A stretch of DNA of 64,000 nt from Candidatus Accumulibacter aalborgensis (lineage in GTDB: Bacteria > Pseudomonadota > Gammaproteobacteria > Burkholderiales > Rhodocyclaceae). Each line of letters opens with the position of its first letter. Within the stretch, counting starts at the first letter, position 1. The translations under genes were made by a program, and so were the position numbers. The notes below the pieces were generated by a model, which saw nothing but the letters and a program-made list of their open reading frames with translations, was not told the origin of the DNA and made no database searches. The DNA lies in assembly GCF_900089955.1 (NCBI RefSeq), contig NZ_FLQX01000094.1, positions 1 through 64,000 of the forward strand, written 5' to 3'. Below are positions 9,703 to 19,033 of this stretch, piece after piece.

Positions 9703-10959
9703 ATGGACATCGAGCAGTACATGCAAAACGTCGGCAAGCACGCGCGCGAAGCGTCTCGCCGCATTGCCCGTGCCGACAGCAACGCCAAGAACAACGCCTT
9801 GCGCGCCATCGCCGCCGCCATCCGCCGTGATACCGACGACCTGCTGGCCGCCAATCGGGAAGACCTGGCCGCAGCGCGCGCTGCCGGACTCGAACCGGCA
9901 ATGCTCGATCGCCTGACGCTGTCGGCGAAGGGCGTTGCGGCGATGGCCGAAGGCGTCGATCAGGTCGCTGCACTGGCCGATCCGGTCGGTGAAATCAGCG
10001 ACCTGAAATTCCGGCCGAGCGGCATCCAGGTCGGCCGGATGCGCGTTCCCCTGGGTGTGATCGGCATCATCTATGAAGCGCGCCCGAACGTCACCGCCGA
10101 CGCCGCTGCGCTGTGCCTGAAGTCGGGCAACGCCTCGATCCTGCGCGGCGGTTCCGAGGCCATCCGCAGCAACCGGGCGATTGCTGCCCTGGTGCAGGAA
10201 GGACTGGCCACTGCCGGGCTGCCGGCCAACGCTGTGCAGGTCATCGAGACCACCGACCGCGCCGCCGTCGGCCATCTGATCACCCTGCGCGAGTATGTTG
10301 ACGTGATCGTTCCGCGTGGCGGCAAGGGACTGATCGCGCGCCTCCTGGCCGAGTCGCGCGTGCCCATGATCCAGCATCTCGACGGCAACTGCCATGTCTA
10401 CCTCGACGACGACGCGGATCCGGAAAAAGCCCTGCAGATCGTCGAAAATTCCAAGACCCAGCGCTATGGCACCTGCAATACCGCCGAGTCACTGCTGCTG
10501 GCACGTTCGGTCGTCGCCCAGGTGCTGCCCGCCATCGCCGCGATGCTGACGCAAAAAGGCGTCGAGATTCGCGGCTGTCACGAAACCCTGGCCCTGCTGC
10601 CGCACGCCAGAGCAGCGACAGAGGAAGATTACGCCGCCGAGTTCCTGGCGCCGATCATTTCGGTCAAGGTCGTCTCCGGGCTCGACGAAGCGATCGAGCA
10701 CATCAATCATTACGGTTCGCATCACACCGACGCGATCGTCAGCGAGAATTACACTTCGGTGATGCGTTTTCTGCGCGAAGTGGACTCGGCTTCGGTGATG
10801 GTCAACGCCTCAACCCGTTTTGCGGATGGATTCGAGTACGGACTCGGCGCCGAGATCGGCATCTCGACCGACAAGATTCACGCCCGTGGCCCGGTCGGCC
10901 TGGAAGGACTGACCAGCCAGAAATGGATCGTTCTCGGCAACGGCGAAGTGCGCGCCTGA
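9703..10959 (+). CDS. proA: Gamma-glutamyl phosphate reductase (glutamate-5-semialdehyde dehydrogenase)
   Basis: Second step of proline biosynthesis: NADPH-dependent reduction of glutamyl-5-phosphate. 418 residues from the ATG at 9703 (AGAGAAG upstream). The fold is aldehyde dehydrogenase-like, with the dinucleotide region [39 protein letters not shown], and the catalytic cysteine in [13 protein letters not shown]. The C-terminal [31 protein letters not shown] is diagnostic. The gene stands alone here without proB, as is common in betaproteobacteria. Confidence 0.97.
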   Translation: MDIEQYMQNVGKHAREASRRIARADSNAKNNALRAIAAAIRRDTDDLLAANREDLAAARAAGLEPAMLDRLTLSAKGVAAMAEGVDQVAALADPVGEISDLKFRPSGIQVGRMRVPLGVIGIIYEARPNVTADAAALCLKSGNASILRGGSEAIRSNRAIAALVQEGLATAGLPANAVQVIETTDRAAVGHLITLREYVDVIVPRGGKGLIARLLAESRVPMIQHLDGNCHVYLDDDADPEKALQIVENSKTQRYGTCNTAESLLLARSVVAQVLPAIAAMLTQKGVEIRGCHETLALLPHARAATEEDYAAEFLAPIISVKVVSGLDEAIEHINHYGSHHTDAIVSENYTSVMRFLREVDSASVMVNASTRFADGFEYGLGAEIGISTDKIHARGPVGLEGLTSQKWIVLGNGEVRA

Positions 10960-10974
10960 GCCTCATCCAAATGG

Positions 10975-11008
10975 TCACGACTTCTCAACACGCACCCGAT
11001 AATCAAGG
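10975..11008 (+). promoter_or_regulatory. Duplicated promoter-like motif, copy 2 (GACTTCTCAA…ATAAT)
   Basis: Second copy of the 4074-4107 motif, with 26 of 34 positions identical. ATAAT is at 10999-11003, and the start codon of the following gene is at 11017. If this is a promoter, the leader would be only a few bases, with the AAGGAG ribosome site at the transcript's very start. An RNA-level role therefore remains possible. Confidence 0.45.
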
Positions 11009-11016
11009 AGACGTAC

Positions 11017-11589
11017 ATGAAACACCTGCTGATGGCGGCCGTGGCCGCAGTGTCTTTCAATCTGGCGGCAGCGGTAGAAGTCGCCGGTGTCAAGTTCGAC
11101 GACAAGGCCCGAGTCGGCAGCAGCGAGCTGCTGGCCAACGGTGCCGGCCTGCGCAAGAAGCTGGTCATCAAGGTCTATGCGATAGCCCTCTACCTGCCCG
11201 AGAAACACAGCGACGCCGACGCAGTTCTCGCCGCCAGGGGCGCCAAACGACTTTCGATCAGCCTGCTGCGCGACCTCAGCGCCAAGCAGTTCGTCGATGC
11301 GCTCGAAGAGGGAATGGCCAACAACCATTCGGAAGCCGAAATGGTGGCTTTGAAGGATCGCCTGAAGCAGTTTTCGGATACTCTGCTCATCATCGGCGAA
11401 GCCAAGAGCGGAACGACCGTGGTCATCGACTGGCTGCCGGAGAGCGGCACACGACTGACTGTCAACGGGCAGGTGAAGGGCAAGGAGATCGCCGGCGAGG
11501 ATTTCTACAAGGCGCTGCTGAAAATCTGGCTGGGCAACAAGCCGGTCCAGGATGATCTGAAGCAGGCCCTGCTCGGCAAGGCCTCCTGA
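11017..11589 (+). CDS. Chalcone isomerase-like periplasmic protein
   Basis: 190 residues with an AAGGAG ribosome site and a signal peptide (MKHLLMAAVAAVSFNLAAA). The mature domain matches the bacterial chalcone-isomerase-like family (VEVAGVKFDDKARVGSSELLANGAGLRKKLVIKVYAIALYLPE; LRDLSAKQFVDALEEGM; DWLPESGTRLTVNGQVKGKEIAGEDFYKALLKIWLG). These bacterial proteins are not known to isomerise chalcones; the fold may bind fatty acids or other small ligands. It lies alone between proA and ogt and carries the duplicated GACTTCTCAA motif upstream, which could place it in the local ECF sigma regulon. Confidence 0.85.
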   Translation: MKHLLMAAVAAVSFNLAAAVEVAGVKFDDKARVGSSELLANGAGLRKKLVIKVYAIALYLPEKHSDADAVLAARGAKRLSISLLRDLSAKQFVDALEEGMANNHSEAEMVALKDRLKQFSDTLLIIGEAKSGTTVVIDWLPESGTRLTVNGQVKGKEIAGEDFYKALLKIWLGNKPVQDDLKQALLGKAS

Positions 11590-11602
11590 GCCACAGCGAG
11601 TC

Positions 11603-12088
11603 ATGCTCATGAGCACGCACGCCGAAGGCGACTACCAGGCGGTGATCGCCGCGCCGGGTTTCTGCCTCGGCGTGCGCTGCGACGAGGACGAAATCCGCGC
11701 CATCCGTTTTCTCGCGCTCACCGCCGCAGTAGCACCGCGGAACGCGCTGGCCGCCGAAGCGGCGCGCCAGCTCAGCGCCTACCTGGCGGACGCCGAATAC
11801 GTTTTCGCCCTGCCCTTGCGCGCCGCCGGCACACCGTTCCAGCGCCGCGTCTGGCAACAGATCGCGGCCATCCCGACGCACCAGACACGCAGCTACGGCG
11901 AAGTGGCCAGGCTACTGCACAACGCGCCGCGGGCAGTCGGCCAGGCCTGCGGCGCGAACCCCTATCCGCTCGTCGTTCCCTGCCACCGCGTGCTGGCCAG
12001 CGACGGCGGCCTCGGTGGATTTGCCCGCCAGAACGGGGGTTTTCTGCTCGACGTCAAGCGCTGGCTGCTGGCGCATGAAGGCTGCTGA
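11603..12088 (+). CDS. ogt: Methylated-DNA--[protein]-cysteine S-methyltransferase
   Basis: Suicide repair enzyme that moves the methyl group from O6-methylguanine to its own cysteine. 161 residues. The active-site motif VPCHRVLASDG has Cys near 127. The DNA-binding helix region TPFQRRVWQQIAAIPTHQTRSYGEVARLL precedes it, and ACGANPYPLVVPCHRV is canonical. There is no Ada N-terminal domain. The start could be 11603 or the ATG at 11612. It overlaps xerD by 14 bp, suggesting coupling. Confidence 0.95.
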   Translation: MLMSTHAEGDYQAVIAAPGFCLGVRCDEDEIRAIRFLALTAAVAPRNALAAEAARQLSAYLADAEYVFALPLRAAGTPFQRRVWQQIAAIPTHQTRSYGEVARLLHNAPRAVGQACGANPYPLVVPCHRVLASDGGLGGFARQNGGFLLDVKRWLLAHEGC

Positions 12089-13010
12089 GGCCAACGCGGC
12101 GAACGCGGCGGCCAAGCCAACCGATCTCGCCGAGATCGATGCCTTCTGCGACACGCTGTGGCTTGAAGACGGACTGGCCAAGGCTTCGCTGGCCAGCTAT
12201 CGCAGCGACCTGCTGCAGCTCGCCACCTGGCTCGGCGAGCATGATCTCGGCTCACTGTGCGGCGTCGACGAAGCGACGCTGATGCGCTTCGTCGCCACGC
12301 TCTCGCAGACGCTGCGCGCTTCGTCGCAGGCACGCTACCTGTCGACCCTGCGTCGCTTCTACCGTCATCAACTGGCGAGGGGCCGGCGGAGCAGCGATCC
12401 GACACTGAGCATCGCCATGCCGGCGATGCCCTCGCGGCTACCGAAAGTCCTCTCCGAAGTGCAGGTCGAACGTCTGCTGGCGGCACCGCAGACCGACACG
12501 CCGCTCGGCGAGCGCGATAGGGCGATGCTGGAAACGCTCTACGCCACCGGCCTGCGCGTTTCCGAACTGGTCGGCCTCAGGCTGCACGAAGTCAGTCTCG
12601 ACATGGGAGTGGTGCGTGTTTTCGGCAAAGGCGCCAAGGAGCGCCTGGTACCACTGGGCGAGGAAGCACGCGACTGGCTGCGACGCCATCTCGCCGACGG
12701 CCGTCCGGCGCTGCTCGCCGGACGTCAGAGCGACGACGTCTTCGTCACCACGCGCGGCTCGGCGATGACCCGGCAGGCTTTCTGGCAATTGATCAAGCGC
12801 TACGCGCTGCAGGCCGGAATGGACCCTGCCCGGCTGTCGCCGCATGTGCTGCGGCACGCTTTCGCCACCCACCTGCTCAACCACGGCGCCGACCTGCGCG
12901 TCGTCCAGCTCCTGCTCGGTCATTCGGACATCTCGACGACGCAGATCTACACCCACGTCGCCCGCGAACGGCTCAAGCTCCTGCACGCCCAGCACCACCC
13001 GCGCGGCTGA
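12075..13010 (+). CDS. xerD: Site-specific tyrosine recombinase XerD
   Basis: 311 residues. XerD works with XerC at dif to resolve chromosome dimers. The N-terminal SAM-like domain (about 14-105, FCDTLWLEDGLAKASLASYRSDLLQLATWL) is followed by the catalytic domain: Arg in ATGLRVSELVGL, the HxxR box HVLRHAFATHLLNHGADLRVVQLLLGH, and the tyrosine in STTQIYTHV. Length and N-terminal sequence fit XerD rather than a phage integrase. The start at 12075 overlaps ogt by 14 bp. Confidence 0.93.
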   Translation: MKAAEANAANAAAKPTDLAEIDAFCDTLWLEDGLAKASLASYRSDLLQLATWLGEHDLGSLCGVDEATLMRFVATLSQTLRASSQARYLSTLRRFYRHQLARGRRSSDPTLSIAMPAMPSRLPKVLSEVQVERLLAAPQTDTPLGERDRAMLETLYATGLRVSELVGLRLHEVSLDMGVVRVFGKGAKERLVPLGEEARDWLRRHLADGRPALLAGRQSDDVFVTTRGSAMTRQAFWQLIKRYALQAGMDPARLSPHVLRHAFATHLLNHGADLRVVQLLLGHSDISTTQIYTHVARERLKLLHAQHHPRG

Positions 13011-13052
13011 CAGATCGTTCTTGCCAGCGTCGGTCTCACCGGCTGATAGGGA

Positions 13053-13129
13053 TGGTGCAGGACGCAATAACCAACGGGCATTGCGCCGGACGCTGGCGGT
13101 GCAATGCGCTGCGCTTATTGCACCCTACA
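13053..13129. repeat. Intergenic palindromic repeat between convergent xerD and cobC
   Basis: Nested inverted repeats: GCAATAA (13064-13070) with TTATTGC (13115-13121), and inside these CATTGCGCC with GGTGCAATG. This is the widespread type of 'GCAAT…ATTGC' intergenic repeat. It lies between two genes facing each other and may serve as a bidirectional terminator, although no T-run follows. Confidence 0.6.
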
Positions 13130-13160
13130 TCGTTGGCCGCACGTCGTTCGCGGTACCGCC

Positions 13161-13715
13161 TCAGCGGTTGAGATAGTGCAGCACACCAGGCGCGTCGGCT
13201 GCGCAGGACTCCAGTTCGACCAGCGTGATACCGCCGAAATCGAGCGCCAGTTGGCTCCACTCGCCGATCGGCAAGCGCAGCCAGTGGCCGAGCAGCGCGC
13301 GGATCACGCCGGCGTGCGTGACCAGCGCGCAGCTCGACCCGGACAGGGTCAAGATGCAGTCAACGACGCGCGCCTGCAGCATGGCGGCCGATTCGCCACC
13401 CGGCGGGACGAAGTGCAGCACGTCGGCGGCCCAGGCGTCGAGCAGCGTCCGCTCGATACGCTCCCAGTGGCATCCCTCCCAGGCACCGAAGTCGATCTCC
13501 ATCAGCCGCCGATCGAACTGCGGCTGCGGGTGCAAGGCCTCGGCCATAGCACGGGCACGCCGCGACGGGCTGGCGATCACCGCGATGTCGTCTGGCAGCA
13601 GAGCACGCAGACGCTCGACCAACGGCCACGGGTCTTCCGCCTCGACGTCGAGCTGGCCGTAGCAAACGCCGGTCGCCAGCAGCGGCCGCGGGTGGCGGAT
13701 CAGGAAAAGCTGCAT
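13161..13715 (-). CDS. cobC: Alpha-ribazole phosphatase (histidine phosphatase family)
   Basis: 184 residues. Removes phosphate from alpha-ribazole-5'-phosphate in lower-ligand assembly of cobalamin. The phosphohistidine motif is LIRHPRPLLATGVCYGQLD, with RHP instead of RHG and the CYG of the CobC subgroup. The acid region MEIDFGAWEGCHW and second histidine VTHAGVIRALLGHW complete the site. The ATG at 13715 overlaps cobS by 16 bp, and the two genes form a late cobalamin unit. A much longer open frame upstream (to 14765) is only a shadow of cobS. Confidence 0.9.
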   Translation of the reverse strand: MQLFLIRHPRPLLATGVCYGQLDVEAEDPWPLVERLRALLPDDIAVIASPSRRARAMAEALHPQPQFDRRLMEIDFGAWEGCHWERIERTLLDAWAADVLHFVPPGGESAAMLQARVVDCILTLSGSSCALVTHAGVIRALLGHWLRLPIGEWSQLALDFGGITLVELESCAADAPGVLHYLNR

Positions 13716-14452
13716 AGCAGCCCGCAGTAGAAAGCGACTTCCGAGAGTTGCTGTGTGGCACCGAGACAATCGCCGGTATAGCCACCGATCCGGCGCTGGA
13801 ACATCCGGGCCAGCCAGAGCGTCGCGAGCGCGGCCAGAAGGCAGCCGAGCAGCGCCTCGCTGGCTGACAGCAGGAGCAGCGGCAAAACGGCCGTCATCCC
13901 GGCAAAGCCAAGTTCCCCCACGCTGATGCGCGTCGCCAGCGGCTTCGCCTTGCCCTCGTCGCGCACGTAGTCGAGGCCACACAACAGCGTCGTCGCCGCG
14001 AAGCGGGAGACCGCATGGCCGGCCAGCAGGACGAACGGAATCTCCAGCGGATCGAACTCGATCAGCGCGCAGAAGCGGGCGAGCAGCAGGATGACCAGCG
14101 CGATGGCGCCGAAGCTGCCGATTCGCGAGTCCTTCATGATCGTCAGGATCTGCGCCTTCTCCCAGCCGCCGCCGAAGCCGTCGACCATATCGCTCCAGCC
14201 GTCCTCGTGAAACGCCCCGGTGACGTAGAGCGAACTGGCCATGGCCGCCAGCACCGCCAGCGTCGTCGGCCAGAGGTACGAGCAGAGGACGAAGACCAGC
14301 GCCGCAATCGCGCCGACGATCAGACCCACCGCCGGAAAATAGCGCGTCGCCCGGTCGAGCGCGTCGCTGCTGTGACCAACCCATCTCGGCACCGGCAAGC
14401 GCGTGAAGAAACGAAGTGCGCCGAAGAAGTATTCGAGTTCGCGTTTGAGCAT
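13700..14452 (-). CDS. cobS: Adenosylcobinamide-GDP ribazoletransferase (cobalamin synthase)
   Basis: 250-residue polytopic membrane enzyme that joins adenosylcobinamide-GDP to alpha-ribazole(-phosphate), the last assembly step of vitamin B12. Signature sequences are FFTRLPVPRW near the N-terminus, the acidic GAFHEDGWSDMVDGFGGGWEKAQILTIMKDSRIGSFG, and about six hydrophobic helices. The start MLKRELEYFFGALRF at 14452 is typical. The usual partners cobU and cobT are not in the window, although cobT often lies beside cobS. The neighbour upstream is a divergent methyltransferase. Confidence 0.93.
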   Translation of the reverse strand: MLKRELEYFFGALRFFTRLPVPRWVGHSSDALDRATRYFPAVGLIVGAIAALVFVLCSYLWPTTLAVLAAMASSLYVTGAFHEDGWSDMVDGFGGGWEKAQILTIMKDSRIGSFGAIALVILLLARFCALIEFDPLEIPFVLLAGHAVSRFAATTLLCGLDYVRDEGKAKPLATRISVGELGFAGMTAVLPLLLLSASEALLGCLLAALATLWLARMFQRRIGGYTGDCLGATQQLSEVAFYCGLLCSFS

Positions 14453-14634
14453 CTGTCGACCAGGCGGGTGAGCGAGGTCCCGATGGTATCCCGAGACGCG
14501 GGCCGGAAGCCATCGACTGTGCGTGCCCACGGGTAGTGCGCTCGCCAATTGGCCGCCGGAACGGTAAGATGGCGGCTGACCGGAAGAACCGCCATGCCAG
14601 AGAGTCAGTCCCTTCACGTGGAAGATCAACAGAG

Positions 14635-15297
14635 ATGAAACCGCATTTTCCCGAGGTGGGTGCCGACCTGCTGGAACGAGTCGGCGATCGGAAGTTTGCC
14701 ACCGTCCTCGCCGATCCTCCGTGGCAGTTCCAGAACCGGACCGGGAAGATGGCGCCCGAGCACAAGCGCCTGAACCGCTACGCGACGATGACACTGACCG
14801 ATATTCTCGCCCTCCCCGTAGCGGCAATCGTCGAAAACACGGCGCACCTCTACCTGTGGGTGCCGAACGCGCTGCTGCCGGACGGACTGCGCGTCCTCAC
14901 CGCCTGGGGATTCGAATACAAGAGCAACATCGTCTGGCACAAAATCCGCAAGGACGGCGGCCCGGACGGGCGCGGCGTCGGCTTCTATTTCCGCAACACC
15001 ACCGAACTGATCCTCTTCGGCGTCAGAGGAAAAAATGCGCGCACGCTGGCCCCCGGTCGTCGCCAGGTCAATATCATCAAGACCCGCAAGCGAGAGCACT
15101 CGCGCAAGCCCGACGAAGCGTACGAGCTGATCGAATCGTGCTCGCCCGGCCCCTTCCTGGAAATGTTCGCCCGCGGCTCGCGCGCCGGCTGGACGACCTG
15201 GGGCCACCAGGCCGACGACTATTCTCCCGACTGGCCGACTTACGCCCACCACTCGCAAGCAGAAACCGACGCCGACCGCCTGCTGGCGGAGGGCTGA
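14635..15297 (+). CDS. MT-A70 family N6-adenine methyltransferase (orphan)
   Basis: 220 residues from the ATG at 14635. The catalytic DPPW box (VLADPPWQFQNRTG, near residue 30) and downstream LYLWVPNALLPDGLRVLTAWGF, NIVWHKIRKDGGPDGRGVGFYFRNTTELILFGVRG and FLEMFARGSRAGWTTWGHQ are typical of the bacterial MT-A70 group that methylates adenine in DNA or RNA. No restriction enzyme, specificity subunit or phage gene is adjacent, so it is an orphan. Divergent cobS is upstream and a palindromic repeat lies downstream. Such genes are often mobile; the target (DNA, rRNA or mRNA) cannot be read from the sequence. Confidence 0.85.
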   Translation: MKPHFPEVGADLLERVGDRKFATVLADPPWQFQNRTGKMAPEHKRLNRYATMTLTDILALPVAAIVENTAHLYLWVPNALLPDGLRVLTAWGFEYKSNIVWHKIRKDGGPDGRGVGFYFRNTTELILFGVRGKNARTLAPGRRQVNIIKTRKREHSRKPDEAYELIESCSPGPFLEMFARGSRAGWTTWGHQADDYSPDWPTYAHHSQAETDADRLLAEG

Positions 15298-15411
15298 TCA
15301 CTGGGTCACGCTTTCCGGTAATGAAGAAACCGACCTCGCCATGCTGCGCGCTTATTACGCTGACAAGTCGGCGTGTTACCCGGACAAAGCCGGCGACATC
15401 CGTTTCAGATC

Positions 15412-15486
15412 GTAGGGTTGAAGGAACCCCAACGTAGTCCCTTCCCTGCCCTTCGACGTTGGGGTTCGTTCCTCACCCCAAGCTAC
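15412..15486. repeat. GGAACCCCAAC palindromic repeat, copy R1
   Basis: Left arm GTAGGGTTGAAGGAACCCCAAC, a ~22-base middle, and right arm GTTGGGGTTCGTTCCTCACCCCAAGCTAC can fold into one long hairpin. The same arms recur at 19034-19113, 34584-34660 and (right half only) 43142-43172. It lies between the convergent methyltransferase and ceramidase-like genes and overlaps the last codons of the latter. Confidence 0.7.
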
Positions 15487-16279
15487 GGCCCTTCGCTGCT
15501 TCCCATACGCGTTGCACCAGCCGATTGACCAGCACTGCCGCGGCTCCTGTCGCCAGCAGGTGCTTCAGCGTATGGCCGCTGATCCAGCCCAGGATGTCGA
15601 ACAATTCGTGGTCGTGCAGCTCGGCGGCTTTGGCGGCGACGTAGAGCAACAAGGCCAGGGCGAATGAACGCCGATCCGCCGCGGGTGCCCGATGGATTGC
15701 CTGCCACAGGGGAACAAGGATGATCGGCAAGCCCTGCACGAGCAGATAAGGGCGCAGGTCTCCGGCTCCGTGCAGCTCCGTGAAGTACCACCAGACAACG
15801 CTGGCGACGGCAACGATCGCCAATACCCCCGTATAAAGCTGACGATCCGATCCGGCATGCGTTTCTGCCCGAACGCCGGCCAGCAAACCCGCGCAGGCCA
15901 GTGCAATCGGCAGGCGATCCCAGACCAGGCGGGCGTTATCGGGAGCCAGATGGTAATAGCTCGAACCGGCAGCCGTAAGCGTCAAGGCAATCAGGAACAT
16001 GCAGTAACCAGGCCAGCCAGCCTGGATGGCCGGCTCCCCACGCTTTGACCACAAGCGCGACAAGCCCCAGAGACCAAGCAGAGCAAAGCCGGCATTCGAC
16101 AGCACGTCAGCGACGCAGGGCAGACCAAAGGCGGTGCGCTGATCGGCAAATTCGTGATAGTTCGCCAACTGCGCAATCGGCCCATTCGCCAGCATGGCGA
16201 GCACTGCGGAGACGGTGATCAGAAGTGGCAGACGGGCAAGCAGACGATTGATGATGCAACTCCGGTGAAGTGCCTCCAC
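15473..16279 (-). CDS. Ceramidase/CREST-like seven-helix membrane protein
   Basis: 268 residues with about seven hydrophobic segments. Conserved polar pieces match the alkaline-ceramidase/CREST membrane hydrolase superfamily: GSSYYHLAPDNARLVWDRLP (Ser, His, Asp) and the later SGHTLKHLLAT (HxxxH) near the C-terminus. These residues form a zinc site in the eukaryotic enzymes. The bacterial substrate is unknown; ceramide is unlikely in most betaproteobacteria, so lipid amidase activity is only a family-based suggestion. It is a lone gene, its 3' end overlapping repeat R1. Confidence 0.75.
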   Translation of the reverse strand: MEALHRSCIINRLLARLPLLITVSAVLAMLANGPIAQLANYHEFADQRTAFGLPCVADVLSNAGFALLGLWGLSRLWSKRGEPAIQAGWPGYCMFLIALTLTAAGSSYYHLAPDNARLVWDRLPIALACAGLLAGVRAETHAGSDRQLYTGVLAIVAVASVVWWYFTELHGAGDLRPYLLVQGLPIILVPLWQAIHRAPAADRRSFALALLLYVAAKAAELHDHELFDILGWISGHTLKHLLATGAAAVLVNRLVQRVWEAAKGRSLG

Positions 16280-16385
16280 ACAGCCAGCGAGCAGGACAAA
16301 ATGAAAACCGCCGACGCAGCCACGTTACCCGCGATAAGTCCTATCATGCGCAACAAGTCTTGCCACTTGCCTGCTCGCCCACCCC

Positions 16386-16915
16386 ATGATCGACCATCCG
16401 CCGCGCGTTTTCATCAGCTATGCTCAGGAATCCGGAAGCCATTCCGCCTGGGTGCTGGCGCTCGCCCACAGACTGCGACAAGACGGCGTCGATGCCGTCA
16501 TCGACCGCTACTTCCCCTGGGTCGAGAAAGGCTGGCGGCCGTGGATGACTGCACAGATCGAACAGTCCGACTGGGTCCTCGTCGTGTGCACCCAGGAGTA
16601 CCGCCAACGCTTCGACGGCAACGCACCCGCCGGCAGCGGGCGCGGCGTGCGCTGGGAGTCGCAACACATCACGCAGGCGCTCTACGACGACAAGTTCAGC
16701 AACAAGCAGTCATCCCCGTGCGGCCGCCGGCCGGCGACGAACGCTTCATCCCGCTGCCGCTGAAAGACTTCCCCAAATTCCGGCTCGATGAGCAATACGA
16801 CGAACTCTACCGCCTGCTGACTGACCAGCCGGAGACGCTGGCGCCAGCGCTCGGCAAAATGCGCTACCTGCCGCCGTTGTCGGTCCCCGCGCGGGAGCCA
16901 CCTTCGACGTCTCGG
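16386..16915 (+). pseudogene. SEFIR-domain protein, frameshifted and truncated
   Basis: The first frame begins MIDHPPRVFISYAQESGSHSAWVLALAHRLRQDGVDAVIDRYFPWVEKGWRPWM and reads the SEFIR/TIR-like fold through WESQHITQALYDDKFSNK. The end of the domain continues in a different frame (VIPVRPPAGDERFIPLPLKDFPKFRLDEQYDELYRLLTDQPETL), so a single-base deletion lies near 16705. Similarity stops near 16870-16915, where sequence of the opposite-strand STAND gene begins. SEFIR domains mediate homotypic signalling and in bacteria occur in defence NTPases. The gene cannot make an intact product. Confidence 0.75.
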
Positions 16916-18900
16916 CCTGGCACACAGCCCATCGTGAAGCTCCCAGCCCCGATTTCCACCATCTCCGGCAGCCTCGCCGAATGCGCCGAGCAGCGCCAGC
17001 AGCAATCCGAGCTGAGTCCACGCCGCACAGCGGCTCCAGAATACAAAACGCCCTTCGCCGCTGCACCGATCTCTCCGCAGCCGCCGGTAGCGCCAGAGAT
17101 CTTGCCAGCCGGCGAGATTCCACCAGCGACCAAAGGCGCGCGCTCTTGCGCCACTGTTCGGCCTGAAAGCGGAGTTGCCCGCGGTGCAGCTCGCGATCAC
17201 GGTTCTGCCCGATGTAATCGTAGAGCGTCGGCCAGTAGCCCAAGCGTTTGCCGGTCTTTTCGTCCTTGCCGCGGGCACGGATCAGCGTCTCATGGATCAG
17301 GTCGACGGAGCGTTGCTGCGCTGGCCGGCTCTTTTCCTTCTCCCCCGTCGTGCCCACTTTCGCGCTGTCATTGCTGGCCCGCTCCGCGCTTTCCGGCTGG
17401 CGCTGATCCTCGCTGGTGACGACGATCAGCCGCAGCGCGCCACGCTGCTTCTGGTGACTCTGGTCCGGACCCAGCTCGCCGGAGAGCATCTGCACGACGC
17501 GCTCACCGGCCTCCGGCACTGCCTCTTCGCGGCTGATGCGCCGGCGCGAATGGCGGCCCTCGTCGTTGATCTGGGTCAGGCGCAAGAGCAGGTCCAGTGC
17601 CGCCTGCCGACCCCCCTTGACCTCCGCTCCGATGCGTGCGAGCAACTGGTCAGCCTGGGCAATCAGCATGCCGGCAATGCCTCCTGCCGCACGGTAGTCG
17701 TCGCCGCTGAGAAGCGTTCCCTCGCGCTGCTGCCACAGGGTCAACAGCGCGTTCTCGACCAGTGGCAGAGCGCCGCCCATCTCGCCGCAGGCGTCTGCGA
17801 GAATCGCGTCGGTCACCTCGCTGACGTTGACCCCGGCGAGCCGCGCCGGTTGCTCGATGACCTCGCGCAGGCCATGCTCGGAGATGGTCGGCAGGAAGTA
17901 GCGCTTGCAGTGGCTGTTGTAGATCGCCTGCAGGCTCGGCAACTGCCCGAAGCGATCGAGAAAGTCGGCGCGCACGGTGCCGATCAAAAACAGCGGACAT
18001 TCGGGGTCCTGCAGGGCGTTCGCGAGTAGCGCGTCGAACTGCCGGCATGATTCACCTTCGGCGAAGGTGAACAGCTCCTCGAACTGGTCGACGATCAGCA
18101 GAAACGCCGTCTGCTCTTCCTCTGCGTGCCTGAAATCGCGCAGGTCGAGCGCCAGCGCGCGTTTGTCCGTCTGCAGTCGCTGCCGCCTCGCCAGGGTATC
18201 GGGCTGGACCGGCTTCGGGGTGAGTCCATGCTCGACGACTGTGGCGAGGTTGGCCAGCGGGTCCTTGCCCGGCATCATCGGGCCGAGGACCCGCCAGCGC
18301 TCGAAGCCGGTGCGCGCCCACAAGGCGCCCTGTTCGATCATCGGCCGCATGCCGGCATTGACCAGCGATGACTTGCCGGTACCGCTGCTGCCCTCGATCT
18401 GCAGCCAGCGGCAATAAGCGGCGCCGCCGGCGGTACGCAGGTCTTCGGGGTTGGTCTGCTGCTGGTCACCCAGGTAGCTCACGGCCTCGATGGTTTCCTT
18501 GCGCCACCCGAAGAACAGTCGGGCATTCTCGCTGGTGAAGGCGTTGAGGCCCAGGAAGGGGCAGCCGGTGATAATTGGCAGTCTGCCTGGTGGTTCGGCG
18601 AGGTCGACCGCGTGCGCTCTGATCGCCTCGATCCAGCCGGCGGGCAGCGTTTCGACAGAGTTCCAGTGGGTCGCCTGGAAGTTGGCGAGAAATGGCGGCA
18701 GAGCCTCGGGGCTGGCGTCTGCGAGCAGGATCGGGAGATTGCCAGGCGGTCCTGGTCGTTGTCCGCCGCCAGGTGCCGCCGCAAGGCGACCTGGACCTCG
18801 GCGCCCACCCAGCGGCGCAGCAAAGCGGACAGATCAACTGGCCGGCGTTGACCTTGCACAGTCGTTTTCCTTTTCTCTCGTGGCACAGTGGGCACTTCAT
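16864..18900 (-). pseudogene. STAND (nSTAND1) NTPase with FGE/SUMF1-type tail, multiply frameshifted
   Basis: Start at 18900: MKCPLCHERKGKRLCKVNAGQLICPLCC, a zinc-ribbon-like cap. After two frame changes (about 18815 and 18755) the reading continues through PFLANFQATHW and TGCPFLGLNAFTSENARLFFGW to Walker A EGSSGTGKSSLVN, Walker B LLIVDQFEELF and GTVRADFLDRFGQLPSL. Another shift near 17140 leads to FGRWWNLAGWQDLWRYRRL and a membrane helix (LGLLLALLGAF). A last shift near 16985 reaches LPEMVEIGAGSFTMGCVPGRDVEGG, the start of an FGE-sulfatase domain, which is then cut off. It was probably a nucleotide-sensing defence or signalling protein and is now dead. Confidence 0.75.
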
Positions 18901-19033
18901 CAGTGGCTATCTTCTCTGCGTTCAGTTGAAATCCAGCAGTCTAGGGCAACCCGGCCCCTGTCGCCACCGTGAGAGATTGCCCACATCCGCGCGACGGGGG
19001 CGTGGCTGGCGGATGGGTGCGCCGGGAGTTCCA

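Noticed and set aside
12075-13010. Phage-type integrase marking a prophage
   Set aside because: Length, N-terminal SAM-like domain and housekeeping surroundings indicate chromosomal XerD; no phage genes nearby.
13161-14765. 534-residue fused reading of cobC with an upstream extension
   Set aside because: The upstream part is an out-of-frame shadow of cobS; cobC has its own ATG at 13715 and full family length.
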